A stretch of DNA of 64,000 nucleotides from Aristolochia californica (taxonomy: Eukaryota > Streptophyta > Magnoliopsida > Piperales > Aristolochiaceae), in contig JARWKL010000007.1 of the NCBI GenBank assembly GCA_029961685.1, forward strand, positions 2,004,708 through 2,068,707, read 5' to 3'. Under the pieces are notes generated by a model that was given only the letters and a program-made list of their open reading frames with translations, was not told the DNA's origin and searched no databases. The position numbers and the translations under genes were made by a program. Positions 21,263 to 33,600 of this stretch are shown here, piece by piece; the stretch's first letter is position 1, and each line of letters begins with the position of its first letter.

Positions 21263-21600
21263 AAAAATAATACTCAACATCTGAAGTAGGAAAAGTCAAG
21301 CAGTGAAAAGTTTTGAGTAGCAACAGAAGACCTCAACTTTTTGAACATTTTGCACCAACATGAATGAGAAGTTATATTGATAATTATATCACAAAAGAAA
21401 GCTATATGAGACTTATTTCTATCCCAATTAACCATTTCTCAATCTGATTTTTTAGAGAGAGATATCTACATTGGAAGAATCAAAGGTCATACTGGTATTC
21501 TATTGCATGCAAAAATCCAAATTTAACCATTTTTTTTGCTTCACTTTTTTAGTTGTTAATGTTGGTTAATTTTCCTATTTGCTTTCAAACTCTTAGACAA
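21263..21600 (+). repeat. Shared LTR-element leader module
   Basis: The sequence GAGATATCTACATTGGAAG, then TTGCATGCAAAAATCC and TTTGCTTCACTTTTTTAG, parallels 9415-9520. It is a piece of the non-coding leader also found in elements at 56850-58564 and 35418-36867. Confidence 0.55.
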
Positions 21601-23029
21601 TATTTTACCAACTTGATTATCTTTCCTACTTAAGACCTTTCCTTTCTATGACCTCACATTACATTAGTTTCCTTAAGAGAAGTCTTTCCCTAAGTGAGTT
21701 TAGTTTCCTTTTTGACAAAGTCTGAATTTTTTTGAATTAGAAAGTTTTGTTTCCTAATTCTAGATTCTAGATTCCTTAGACTCCTATTTTATCACCCATG
21801 TTTTTTACTTTTTGAGAGTGTGTCCAATTGAGAAATGATATGAGGAGGGTCTCTCCTACACAAGGCTTGACCTAACTATAAAAACATTACTTGCTTATAA
21901 TTCAATTATTTATGCAATAGCCTATTGACTACGAAATTATTACAATACAATTGGAATAGATATCGTGAACAATATTCCTTGTGCTCTCCATCCACTTTTC
22001 CCTCCTCATTTTTCGATATTTATTTATTTATTTAGCATCTTTCATACTAGAAAAGTCATTTACTTAGCACAAAGTTTCTAGCACAAAATATGCTAAGTAA
22101 ATGAAGATTTCAAAGTAGAAACTCATAAATACATAGCTCTTTGAGGATTTCTCATTTTTCTAAGCCTAAATTCAATCTCTAAATAGATTTCAAAGTGCAT
22201 GTGTGTTTGCAAGTGGTCATTTTTGCCTTAAGAGTCAATGGAGAAATACATTGAGGAAAATCAACATAAACAAGTAAGTTCTCAACATTCAAAGGTTGAA
22301 TCATTGAACTTAGAAGGGGACCTTTTGTCTGTTTGAAAAAATTTCATGAAATTTTGGCTAAAAATCATGATAAAAGTTTTATGTTTTTAATTGACTTGCT
22401 AAACACAAAGACAAGTAAGTCACTTATAGAATTTGGAGACCTATGTTTTCAATCTTGTTATGTAACTTTTTTGGAACGGGTCATTTTTCAACAATTGTAG
22501 ACCAATTAGACAGTCTTCAATGATTGCCTCTTTCTTCTCTTATAGGTGTTTGACTTCTTTGACTTAGTTGTTCAATGAACAAGTACTACACTTCTCTTTC
22601 TCTCTCATGTCTATCTTGACAATGTTTATCTATTCAAATGGCCTTGTTTCTTCTTTTCTCTTCTAGCATCATCTGGACTAGTCATTGGGGGTGAAGGACT
22701 TCTAAAGAGGTTTTGCTTTCTCGAGACTTCATGTAAGCTATCTCTCTCCCATTTGATCAGGCAACTGTTGTTGGACCATTCGGAAGGTGTGCTTTCTAGT
22801 ACAAGTTACTTGCTTGTTGTCAATAATTAGTTTTGGGGTATTTGTATTGTCAAAATATACTTAATATATAACTTAAGTATTTGTTTTCATCAAAATAATT
22901 TGAATGGGGATCTTGAGACCAATTAATTCTTTACTTTCATTAAATCACACTAACATAGACAAACATATTCCGCAAAACATTCTATAAGGATAGACTAATT
23001 CAAAAAAAAAAAAAAAAAAAAAATTCTTG
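21601..23029. other. Unassigned AT-rich DNA with one perfect hairpin
   Basis: No gene recognised. A 13-bp perfect inverted repeat (CATTTACTTAGCA at 22057-22069, TGCTAAGTAAATG at 22091-22103) with a 21-base loop is the only notable structure. A poly-A tract ends near 23022. Confidence 0.4.
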
Positions 23030-23550
23030 TTGGATTCTCTTTCAATAGTTTTCTATCCCACCGTGATTTAGTTTCCGAATGCACTAACCCCCTTAATGAA
23101 TATGTTACCTTGAATACTTCATATAACTTCTACAAGTTCTTATATGCAGAAAAAGGGTCTCCAAAGTGTCTCTAACATCTTTTGTTATTTCCAACTACAT
23201 CTTTGGTGAATAAATTTGGTCTTCCAAACTATAAATTATCCAATGGATAATCTGCAATCAACCTAATCTATTGATCATCTCTAGAGGTTCATTTGTAAGA
23301 TGATTGCCAAACTCTTATGATCATAAATCTTTTTATAGGTACTGACCATGGGAGATAATTTTTGCAACCAGACACATTAATCAAACTGATTTTCTATTTT
23401 TCAAGTTTGAAATTAACCAAAGTATTAGGATTTTGGGATGAGGATGTCTGAGTAACTTCATACATAATTAATAGATCAAGGTCTGCTAAAAATTTTAGAA
23501 TCCCAATTTTCATAGACAAAGAATCAGTCAACTATTGTACCAATCTTTGA
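23030..23550 (-). pseudogene. Copia gag relic (weak)
   Basis: Minus-strand fragments such as FKLEK, VSGCKNYLPW, DDQ.IRLIADYPLDNL and KLYEVFKVTYS follow the order of a copia gag N-terminus. Stops and frameshifts are many, so the call rests on motif order only. Confidence 0.4.
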
Positions 23551-24184
23551 GACTGAGCCAAAGACGAAGCAAGTGGAAGAAGATGGGAGGAAGGTTCAGA
23601 TCACTTTCTGGGTCAGTGCCGTGTTTGAGTCAATAAAGCAACGTATAATTACTGTCTTAAAAGGAAAATCGGTCAAGTCGCAAAGCAGTAATAATGGCAC
23701 TCACAATTCACAGTTACATGCCGTTTCAGCCCGTGCACTCTAAAGATTGAACATAGACACCTCTTCCTGAGCTAATTACTACAGCCAGATGGAATGAAAT
23801 GAAACCGAATGAAGTGTGAGAAACTGAGGAAAGAATATATGATTATCATCCTTTACAGGAGAGTTCCAAAGCCCTACTCTCATCTCATCCTCTTACCCAA
23901 AAGCTGGACAGAAGGCGTAACCCAGATTAGAGATTTAACATTCTTCCATTATACAGGGAAATCCTACAAGAAAGAATATTAACAGTTACAAATACATAGG
24001 ATGAGTGCATCACCCACAGCTCAAACTCTTTGTTTCGACTTTTCTGCAATGCACCCCAGAGACATCAGAGCCTACAAAATTTTGAAACTTGAATGAGGAG
24101 TCCAATTATACAAATTTGATACATCAGAATTTTTTTTAAAAAAAAAGTTAAAAAAAAATGGTGCAAGAAAATTGTCTCACCGTT

Positions 24185-27100
24185 TCAACAAGGCTTCTTC
24201 TTGTCCACTTTCAAGTGGATATTATACCATTTCTTTTTCTTTGGTCTATCCCTTGCTGCAGGTTTCTTCTCTCTTCTGGGGCGTTCTTCCTCCCCCTTCG
24301 ACTCTTTGAATGATCGGATCTTGCCATTGCTTGAATTTCGTTTCAAAGGTGTAGTAGAATATGAAGCATGAATGGCATCTCTTTCCTTGAGAAGTTCATC
24401 TATCTGATAATCAACAAAGACCAACACATCAAATAGTTCAATTTTCTGAATTATAAAATCACTTAAAAAGCACAAAAAATAGATATAATTTCCAAACTCA
24501 CAGTCTGCATTTCTTGTGCGTATCTACTAGTCATTTCTGTGAATTGCGCCAAGACCTGTCAAAAAGTTAAATGTAACAAAACGGGAAGCAAATAATTCTT
24601 TGAGAACACCCACAAGATAAATATAACACACCTCTCTATATTCTGTCTCAAACTTAGATAGTTCAGCCCTTTTACTGAGAATTTGTTCTTCAACAGCCCT
24701 AAGCTTTTCTTTTTCTTCTTGAAAAGGTGCAGCACATAGAGCTTCTATGGTGTAGTTTGCACTTTTGAAGAAATTGTCACCTGCAATGCATAAACTAACC
24801 AAAATGAACAATCAATACTTTCCATCAAGCAAACACCTTTCCAAGGCAGAAACTGACCATAAACAGCAAAGATATGGGTGCCTCCTTTCAACTCGGTTAT
24901 TTCACAAAGTTGAAATCCATCCAATTTTTTGAAAAATGCTGTATCAGGATCCTTAGCAGCTGCAATCTGGATAGACCAACTCAAAATATGAGGGAGACAG
25001 CACAAAAAAAGGTACACTTAATGGAGATTGGAAGTCAAGAACTCAGGCTTACAGAATTTACTGTTTGATCCAATCTATAAACAGGAAAACAAAGAAAATA
25101 CATCCCAGCAGAAGTGAACTTTCCCATTTTGGTACTGTCCTCCTGCAACAGTGTTGATTTATACATATCAGCAGTCTAACAAGTTCCATTTGATTACTCT
25201 GTGTGTGTGTTAGAGAGAGAGAGAGAGAGAGAGTGGAGCTACATAATTCACACTCTACAAACTCTGCTTTACAGATGAAAAGGAACACATTTTTACCCAG
25301 AAAATCCTGAAGAAAGAATCAAAAATAAGATTTTAATTAACATATACACCTAAAACCGATGCCAAGTACAAGGGTACATTCAGCTACAAACAAGCACAAA
25401 CACTAAATTTGTTCATATTATTATAAGAATTCAAAAAATTGTCAAAATTTTAAAAGAAATTAACAAAAGAATGACCCCAAAATTCCGACATGTGCCCTAT
25501 ATCCAAAAGATATTGAAGAGTAAGAGTACCTGTAATGCAAGGTTCAGCCCGCCATTCTCTTCCTGCTCAAAGTACAATAGCTGCAAATGGATCAAATACA
25601 TTAGAGACCTACACTACAGCAGCCACAAAATACACAGCACATGTTGCTACTGTCTATAAATGACTTAAACAGAAAGTATGACCATTATCATACATTCATC
25701 CAGAAGAAAGAGGACAACTATAGCAAATGAAGTGCTCTCTCCAGAATCCTGTTATTCTTGTCAGCCATTATCCAATCAATAAATGGGAAATGAATACTTA
25801 TTTTAACTATCAGCATTTTGAACCTCTCTGAGATCAGTTGAAGATTGTTGTAAAATAGACAGATTGAACAGAAATTAAGAAGGAAGAAAGAAGAAATGAC
25901 AGGAAGAATGAAGAAAAGAGGACAGTGTTGAGTAGCTCCAGGGGGAGGTAAAGTCAACCTCCATTCTCTTTTATTAATCTCAATCAAGTGATACATTACA
26001 TCTGGACAGAAATGCCCCTCATAAAAGGACTTATACATCAATGAATAAGAAAGGACTTTATGCAACCAGATTTTATAATGTCAACTACACCAACCATAAA
26101 CTAATAATCTGGACAACCTTGACTAAAATATTACTGAACTACCCATACGTGAAATTACTGAAACACCCCTAACATCTAAAAGTCCCCCTCAAGCTGGAGT
26201 ATATATGACAACTAATCCTAACTTGGTACAAAAATTACTGAAGTCTTGTTTCCAAAGAGGCTTTGTAAATGTATCACCAATCTGCTCCTTGGTCTTAACA
26301 TTAGAGGTAACTGCCTTGTCACTATCACTATATCTCTCATAAAGTGAAGATCAACTTCTACATGTTTTGTTCTCTCATGGAAAATAGGATTATTAACAAT
26401 AAAGATGGTTGTTTGATTGTCACCTAAGCAACATTTGGTCTTTAGAAGCAAGTTTTAACTCCTTTAACATTTGATTGAATCCACGTGATTTTGCTTACAG
26501 AATTAGTCATTGCCCAATATTCCACCTCGGCATTGGAATGTACCACTATGTTCTACTTTTTACTCTTCCAATGATCTGAGTTGATATACCTACAAAGGTT
26601 TATTCTGAATAGAAGTGGAAGGTACCGTTGAACAATCCATAACTAGAAGAGGTATAGGAGACTCAGTAGCCACTATAGGAGACAGAAACTCGGATGAGGC
26701 ACTGAAAAATGTAGTTTCAAAAAAGTCACATCTGTTCAAATATAAGTTCTTTTGTCAGCATAATCATAAGATTTTATAGTCTTTCTGAGTACTAGGATAC
26801 CAAGGAAAATACAGTGTATAACACAAGGAGAAAACTTACCATTTTGTGGGCAAGCGGAATGAACAACACACCCACGTGCAACATCAAACAAAGAACAATC
26901 TGGGTTAAGCTCTTGCAAAAATATCTTTCCACTCAAAATCGAAGATGGCATTCTATTAATAAAGACACATTCTGTAAGAATGACATTTCTCCAATTCAAT
27001 TTTGAGACATTGATCTGGAACAAAACAGCAGGTATTATTTCCAGCAAATGTCAATTTTTATGTTCCACAATCCCATTCAATTAAGTGTATACACACATGA

Positions 27101-30100
27101 CAACTGATGAATAATCCTATGAAAAGCATAGGACGACGGAAACTTATAATTCATGAGCTCAAGACCATTCATCTGATTGAACAATACAAATGGAAGCACC
27201 AAATTGAATTTTTATCTCATTGAAAAATTTGACAACTACATAAAAAATTTCATACTTGTTCCTAAGGAGATACACCCAAGTGATTCTACCACAATCATCT
27301 ATAAATGTTAAAAAATACTGACATCTGAATGTACTAATTCAAATGGAATTTCACTATGGCAGCTATTCAATGGAAAAGAACTTCTATGGTGCTTCCCAAG
27401 TTGGAGATAAGGTAGGAACTGAAGTAACTTCAAAAGAAAGGATGTCTCAATCTTAGATGCCAAAAGGTGTCATAACAGCAGCCCTAAGTGTTGTCTGTTG
27501 ATTATCTCAAACAACATCCAAATGGTACAGGCCTCGTCTCTGATGTCCGGAACCAATCATCTCTCATTACCAAATCCTGAAACACACAATGAAAGGAAAA
27601 AATGTAACAGAACAGTTCAATGACTTAGTGATTTGACTTACTATAATAAATTGACTAAAAACTTAGGACCATATAAGACATAAGACTAAGAAAATTGATG
27701 TGTTGGTGAACAAACCCTTCATCTATGACGGACAAAAAAAGACCCATTTGCCAACTGAACAGACTTACAAGAAGAGGAGAAGATAAAGTAGAGAACAAGG
27801 ATGGTGTACCTAACATATGGGCTGATGCCTTAGAATCAATCAAGAACTCATGAGGACTGAGGAGACATGTAGTGCAAACGTACCTAATGTAGCTTGAGTG
27901 GCATTGGCTGAAGATGAAGTGTTGGCCACAATAGGAATAGAAGTAGAAATTTTGAGTTGGCCCAATCAATGAAAAAGTTGTCGAATTTCATATTATGAGC
28001 TACTAGTAGATCCATGTGTACTTCCAAAGCCTCCAGATATAGCGGAATTGGCCCATGCAAGTTTCCCAAATTTATCCCATCACTTTTAAAGTTATGATTG
28101 GATCCACCACAATGTATACACTTTCTATCCCACAGCCACAACGTCGAACTCCACCATCACGACCACATCCTCAACCTTCCCCTCTCCCTCTAGACGTCAC
28201 AGACCGAGTGGGAGTGGAGGATAGGTTAAGGCAGCAGCATTTGAAGTTTTAGTTTCCATGCTGGCTTTGGATATAACTGCATTTTAAGCTCCAATCACCA
28301 ATAAGCTTCCTCCGATGTAGGGATATCGTCATCTGCCAACATCTATGCTCATAGTCTCATACTCATGTCCAAATGCTTCCAGAATTAGTGCTCTCTCTCA
28401 TAATTTAAAGAGTCTATGGTAAAATGATGAAACACTACTATTTCCTCTAACACTCCATGCATTTCTATGGTATAGTCTTTTGCCCCTACAAATAATAAAG
28501 AACTTCACATGCAATTCATAGACGCGAGACAAATTGTTCTCTTGATAAAAGATAGACTCAAGAGTTTTCCACATATCTTTAGCAAATGTCATAACTACTT
28601 ACCTGATTACTGACATGTGTTAAACTTGATGATCCCCTACTTCCCAATCTTCAATTATATTATCAAGAGGATCCTCTCGTATATACTTTGCTTTCTTCTT
28701 ATCTATAAAAACTTCTTAATAGCACATAACCAATTCAGATAATTCATCCCATTTATCTTAATCGATGTAATCTGATTATGGTCTTTATTTTGTATAGGCT
28801 CAGCATTCTTAATGGGAGCGATTGCTTCCCCAGTATCTGCCCTAGTGATGTTCAACAACTAGCAATTATACCATTAACAATATTAGCAAACAAACTATAC
28901 AAAGCACCTTATAAACAACACCAATTAGACCCAAGAAGGTGTGCGTGGACTCATGTGGGCCCCACACTTCACAAAATTGACGGGGGACGCTGGTGGTGTG
29001 CTGCTGCTGTGAGGAAGAAGAGAGAAAGTAGAGGGAGACGAGGAAGAAAGGAGGAAGAGAGGAAGAAGAATGGAAGTAGGGAACCGAGAACGAGGGAAGA
29101 AAGAAGAGAAGAGTCGGGGGAGGAAAATTTTCAACTTCATTCATGATACTGATTTCCAAACCTCATGGGTCTAAATAGAGACCCAAAACCCAAGGGATAT
29201 TTCACAACGACCAAAATACCCCTGATGACAAAAATGCCCCTGAAAATAATACTTCTAAAGATTAAGATATTTGAAGAAAAGTTCAAGACAAGTATTATTA
29301 TACAAGTACCGTGGACATTTTAGAGTTGAACGATTTGCATAAGTAAATTGGGTCGATTCTCATGATGATAAGAAATCTACCTTTAGTTTTTGTACAATGG
29401 TTGGTGGGTTTGAGCAACAGATCTTGACGTGATACATCTTCTTAATGAAAATTGAGTGGAGAAATGAGTACCGATGAAGATGTTCTAGCGTACGAGGAAG
29501 GGGCTAAGGAAACGGCCCCAACTTCTTTCCAGAATCCTATAGTAACCTGGCGTAGTAAGAAACAAAGTGTTGCAACTCAATCCAGTGCAGAGACGGAATA
29601 CAAGGCTACAACACAAGTAGTTAGTGAGTGTTATGATTTCAATCCTTACTTACAAAACTTGGCTTTCCAGTGGAGAACCCCATGCAACTTTATTTTGATA
29701 ATGAAGAAGGTATTTATATTGCTACAAACTCAATGTTTATTTAAAGGACAAAACACATTGAAATTGACTGTCATGTTATTCATAAGAAACTCAAGACTGG
29801 AGTTATTAGTATGCACTACATTCCTTCCAATGATCAGCTTGCAGTAGCTACACTTCCGCAATCATATTTCAAGCTTAGAGTGTTTGATGTCATTGCTCCA
29901 CCAACTTGAGGGGGAGTGTTGAGAAAATGTGATGTACTTTAGAAAGTCTATGTTATATTATTTTCTCTCTAAGTGGCCAAGGGGCACTATTATAATTTTA
30001 TCAAGACTTATAAATATAAAATAAGGTGAGAGGAGCAAACCCTAATTACAAAACCTAAGGGAGAGAAGGTCTATCTCTTAAGACTTCGAGTTTTCTCTCC

Positions 30101-31605
30101 TCCCACTACCTATCTACTCTCCTTTCCTCTTTCTCTCTTCTTCTCCCTTCTTCTTCTTCTTCTTCTTATTCTCTCCTCCTCTTACCACTAGCCTCTATAA
30201 TGGATTAAGCCCTAGAATCTAACAGAGTACCTCCACAAAGTCCAAGAAACATTATATGAAAACAATAAGTTATGGCAAAAATATGGGTCTCAAATGCATT
30301 TTATGTTTAAAAAAATGAAGTAGCAGTGCAGGGGTCATAATCATATCAACCCAATTAAAACATTGATAATGTTCAACCACAAAACTTCAGCATTGAACCA
30401 AATAGTAAATGACAAATCTTATCAAAACATTAAAAAAATTAAAAAATAAAAATAAAAGACCAAAAGTTCAGAATTTTTTTATTTGCTGCAGTCTCATCAG
30501 ATTAAAACAAAACAGATCATTAAAGAATCAAACATAAGTGCAAGTAACCCATAAAGCAGATCACAATACCAAAAATGTACTGCAAAGGGAGCCTCTGCAT
30601 ATTACATTGAACAAACCTTGAATTTGCTTTTGTCCACAGATTGCACTCGACAAACCAATCCGGCCTGTGCTTCTTCTTCTGTTATTGTTACAGAATAGAA
30701 GTGAGCAGATTGTTTCTCTACCTGAATAAAATATGGAAGATTAAAGTCATCAACTATGTATAAAACCAAATTCATCAAAAAAAAAAAAAAAACTACGCAT
30801 AAAACTAATGGCTTGAAAATGGAAGGAAAGGAACAATCCCATCAAACCTTTTTAGATAAAGGCTGACCCAACTGAAGTGGCCGAATAGTCACCAATCCAT
30901 TTAGAGCGTCCTCCAAAACAGTGGCTGACACTGTTGTCTTGATTGGCACACCAAGTTTACTGCAATAGAGAAATATAATAGCATTTCATGGCCAAGGAGT
31001 CACAGTTACCATGGTTAACTTAGCACCGCCTGTGCCTACAAGTTCAATAAATATCCCAATTTCTATACTTGAATAGTCCTACATCAGCTGGTATGGACAA
31101 TAGAGACTGTAATGGAACTTCTAGATCCAATATTTGTCACTCAAGATATGATATTGACCAGCTATTGGCAGACCACAATGGTAAATTGAGAATGCTCAAT
31201 ACAAAAATGAATCATTAAGGTTACCTGAAAAGGGCCGCAAACATGGTGTTTACAGCTCCAAGACTTGAAAGGTCCAGCTCTAATTCTTGGTTTTCAGATT
31301 CAATCGCCTAGGAAGAAAAATACTTCTATAATGACTAGGAGAACATGGCAGTCTTCATTTTGGATAAAAAGTATTTAACTAATACAACAAACAAGAATCT
31401 CAACAAATTTACCAGTGATTCAAATTGATGGTAAACAAAATAAATGCAAGAACATAAATTTTAAAAAAAAAGTATTATTAACATTTAATTCCTCATCTCT
31501 GAACGATTTTCAGAACTATATGTCATGAGTTACTGCATAGACGAATTATATTCTCACATTAATCAGGGGCAGCAGGTATTATATGAGCATCAAATAACTT
31601 GCCTT

Positions 31606-31636
<31 letters not shown>

Positions 31637-32984
31637 GCTGACAAGATATTCAAAAAAATACTATTTCAAAAAATTAAACGAATTTTTTTTCTATTTAAAA
31701 AAAAAGATATTCAAAACAATAGTGTACCTCAAAGCCAGATGCATCATATTGGCGTCTTTTATCTGGATCAGACAAGATATTATAAGAAAATGTAACCTCC
31801 TTGAATACCTCAGCTGCCTTGGGATCATTTGCATTTTTATCTGGATGATACCTGGCATTGTTGATCCAAGAGAAGTTTCAATTAATCGAACGAAATAATA
31901 GAGGAATGTCCAAAACCAATAGAGAAAGCAGGTCTACATAATCATAATAAATCATTGAGAACAAATGTCAACATGTAAGCTGTGAAGCAAGAAGAGGGAT
32001 TAAATCTACAGGATGTGTATGAATTATTAGGGATATCAAATGTTTGCTATCAAGTCTTAACACCACAGTGTCTGCAGCCTCTCAAAAAGACAGAGTTATT
32101 TGATCTTCAGTAGAGCATGGAGTACAAATAATGATTATAAAACAAATGAGAGATGTTTGGGCAAGCTACCAACAAATTCCACCAACACCTCATCCGCGAA
32201 AGCAAACCAGCAGGGCAACGTAAACAGATGGTTAGCAATATTGGAGCTGCATTAAATTTCAATCCGATATTGGGGCCCAAGCGCTTCAGCTACAGAACAA
32301 TATTCCTTGATAGATTGCTACACTCGCACCAATAACTTATAAACTTATGAACTAGAAGACGTTCTTCGTATCTGGGAGACCAATTTAAAAATAATAATGA
32401 TAAAACAATAAATAAAAGGAATTTAAAGTTTTTTAAGACACAGAAAGATCTAACTTCAGAATCCATCACCAAATAATCAGGTCGGTCGAGAGCTTTACAC
32501 AACCGTAAGAATCAAAACCCAACAAGATGAAGAAGCACAAAGGTGAATTTTTTTTACGAAATAGAGAATATCTCAATGACGAGGAAATGACAAAGAATGC
32601 CCTCTGCAAAACTGCAGGTAGCATCACAAGCACCAAGAATAACTGAGAAACGCTCGCAAACCCATTAAACCAGCAACCGTAACAAGTCGAAAAGAGTAAT
32701 ACATAAACATATTTCCAATGCTACAGAGAGGGACGACGAGACAAGCATTTAGGGTATAAGATAACCCTAGACGACGAAAAAGAATCCAACAACCAGCAGT
32801 CAAAAAAAAAATTGAAATTTAAAAAAATGAAAACTCACTTCAAGGCCATTTTGCGGTAAGCAGTCTTGATTTCTTGATCCGAGGCATGCTTGGAGACGTC
32901 GAGAACCTCGTACGGATCCCTGCGCTGCTGCTGCTTCGCCGCGTCATTCTTCTTCTCCTTTGACGAAAACCCTGGAGCCGGCAT
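24185..32984 (-). CDS. ARG1: ARG1-type J-domain co-chaperone (DNAJ15-like), complete 11-exon gene
   Basis: Minus-strand exons: 32984-32839, 31851-31728, 31307-31225, 30959-30848, 30721-30617, 25580-25530, 25142-25053, 24966-24858, 24780-24632, 24555-24502, 24403-24185. All junctions are GT-AG and in frame, giving 413 aa (Arabidopsis ARG1 is about 410). The J domain (about 23-90) has HPD at 51-53 for Hsp70 stimulation. [19 protein letters not shown] and [15 protein letters not shown] are ARG1-family signatures. A coiled coil spans about 295-355, and the tail is basic ([11 protein letters not shown]). Family role: membrane-associated co-chaperone needed for gravitropic signalling and auxin-carrier relocation. 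Intron 5 (25581-30616) is about 5 kb because of copia insertions; the other introns are under 1 kb. Exons are intact, so the gene is probably functional if the large intron is spliced. ARG1 versus its paralogues ARL1/ARL2 is inferred from length and similarity. Confidence 0.95.
25199..25234. repeat. GT/GA microsatellite in ARG1 intron 6
   Basis: A short (GT)n tract followed by about eleven GA units, between exons 6 and 7 of the ARG1 gene. Confidence 0.9.
25700..25841 (-). pseudogene. Truncated copia leader and gag start after an LTR
   Basis: On the minus strand the LTR at 26174-25842 is followed by a primer-binding-like TGATCTCAGAGAGG and then a possible gag start [16 protein letters not shown] ending in a stop. 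An LTR followed by a primer site here means this LTR acted as a 5' LTR for a second, now truncated body, or was part of a tandem array. Confidence 0.45.
25842..26174 (-). repeat. Copia LTR in ARG1 intron 5
   Basis: The LTR starts TGTTAGGGGTGTTTC at 26174, right after a polypurine tract (GCTTGAGGGGGACT at about 26195-26182). It runs about 330 bp to ACAACAATCTTCAAC. Borders are approximate at the low end. Confidence 0.6.
26175..28880 (-). pseudogene. Copia gag-pro-integrase-RNaseH relic in ARG1 intron 5
   Basis: Minus strand in order: a decayed primer site near 28880 (TGGTATAATTGC), gag piece [21 protein letters not shown] (about 28580-28520), a CIHCGG zinc-knuckle remnant (about 28110), protease [13 protein letters not shown] (about 27840-27800), an integrase segment with [18 protein letters not shown] and CSLFDVA (27047-26736), and RNase H end [17 protein letters not shown] with LFGNKT (26451-26218). 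Reverse transcriptase is missing. It lies in the same orientation as the host gene and is dead by frameshifts and deletions. Confidence 0.82.
28881..29300 (-). repeat. Probable 5' LTR region of a copia element
   Basis: The minus strand has a CTTCTTCC-rich leader and GGTCTCTATTTAGACCC (a TATA-like and start-site area of many copia LTRs) upstream of the gag relic. It is not obviously the same LTR as 25842-26174, so two families may be joined here. Confidence 0.4.
29330..29916 (+). pseudogene. Copia RNase H end, plus strand
   Basis: The plus strand reads [16 protein letters not shown] (about 29350-29400), [20 protein letters not shown] and [14 protein letters not shown] (about 29535-29640), then broken frames with the equivalent of [13 protein letters not shown] and [12 protein letters not shown] polypurine tract CTTGAGGGGGAG follows at 29905-29916. 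This is the C-terminal RNase H domain of a copia pol, truncated upstream. It opposes the neighbouring minus-strand relic. Confidence 0.8.
29917..30224 (+). repeat. Copia 3' LTR in ARG1 intron 5
   Basis: This 308-bp LTR runs from TGTTGAGAAAATG to CCCTAGAATCTAACA, directly after a polypurine tract. It contains a TATAAATATA stretch near 30008. Confidence 0.8.
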
Positions 32985-33600
32985 TGTGGAATCGAAGCGC
33001 AGGGAAATTCTTGACTACAATCTGTGACACGTGACACCACAAACATCCATCAACCGAAAGCTTGAGCTCGTCCCTCGATCGAGCATTCGTTCGAAAAATC
33101 TCGAACGAGAGCCGACCTGAAACGGATGGCTAGGGTTTTCTTTTGCCGGTCGACAGAGAATAACTCTGAAGATCTGGTTGCAGCAGCCAGCCAGCAAGAT
33201 TTACATAGAGAAAGCTGGAGAGGGGAGGGAGAGGATCCTCAGAATTTTTAGGGGCGATTTATAGTCACACGTGGAGAGGAAGTTTTTGGTTTGTAGTCTG
33301 TAGTAAACTTGGAACCTTCGTAATTTAAAAACTTGTCGCACCCGACGACCTACGCTGCGCAAGGATGCGAAATGCGCACCTACCGGACGGTGTCGCTTTC
33401 GGCGGTTCGGAATCTTCGGACAGTGATGACGGAGTAAAAACAACAGGGCGCGAACCGCTGAGTCGTGAATCGGACATTTTTCCCAATGGGGCCCATTTTG
33501 CATGCGTCTCCACCTACGTGAGTTGGGCCTGTCGGCCCATTCTCGACTACGAGCCATTTCAAAAATTCGTGGGCCCCCCATAGTTATAGAGTGGGTACTC
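32985..33600 (-). promoter_or_regulatory. 5' UTR and promoter region of ARG1
   Basis: The region upstream of the ARG1 start codon is GC-richer than the surroundings and holds no repeat element. I see no clear TATA box. Open frames across 33200-33600 on both strands carry no recognisable domain and are probably chance. Confidence 0.45.

Noticed and set aside
29452..29847. A 131-codon host gene in the ARG1 intron
   Set aside because: The first part is the copia RNase H motif and the frame then runs off it; a polypurine tract and LTR follow.
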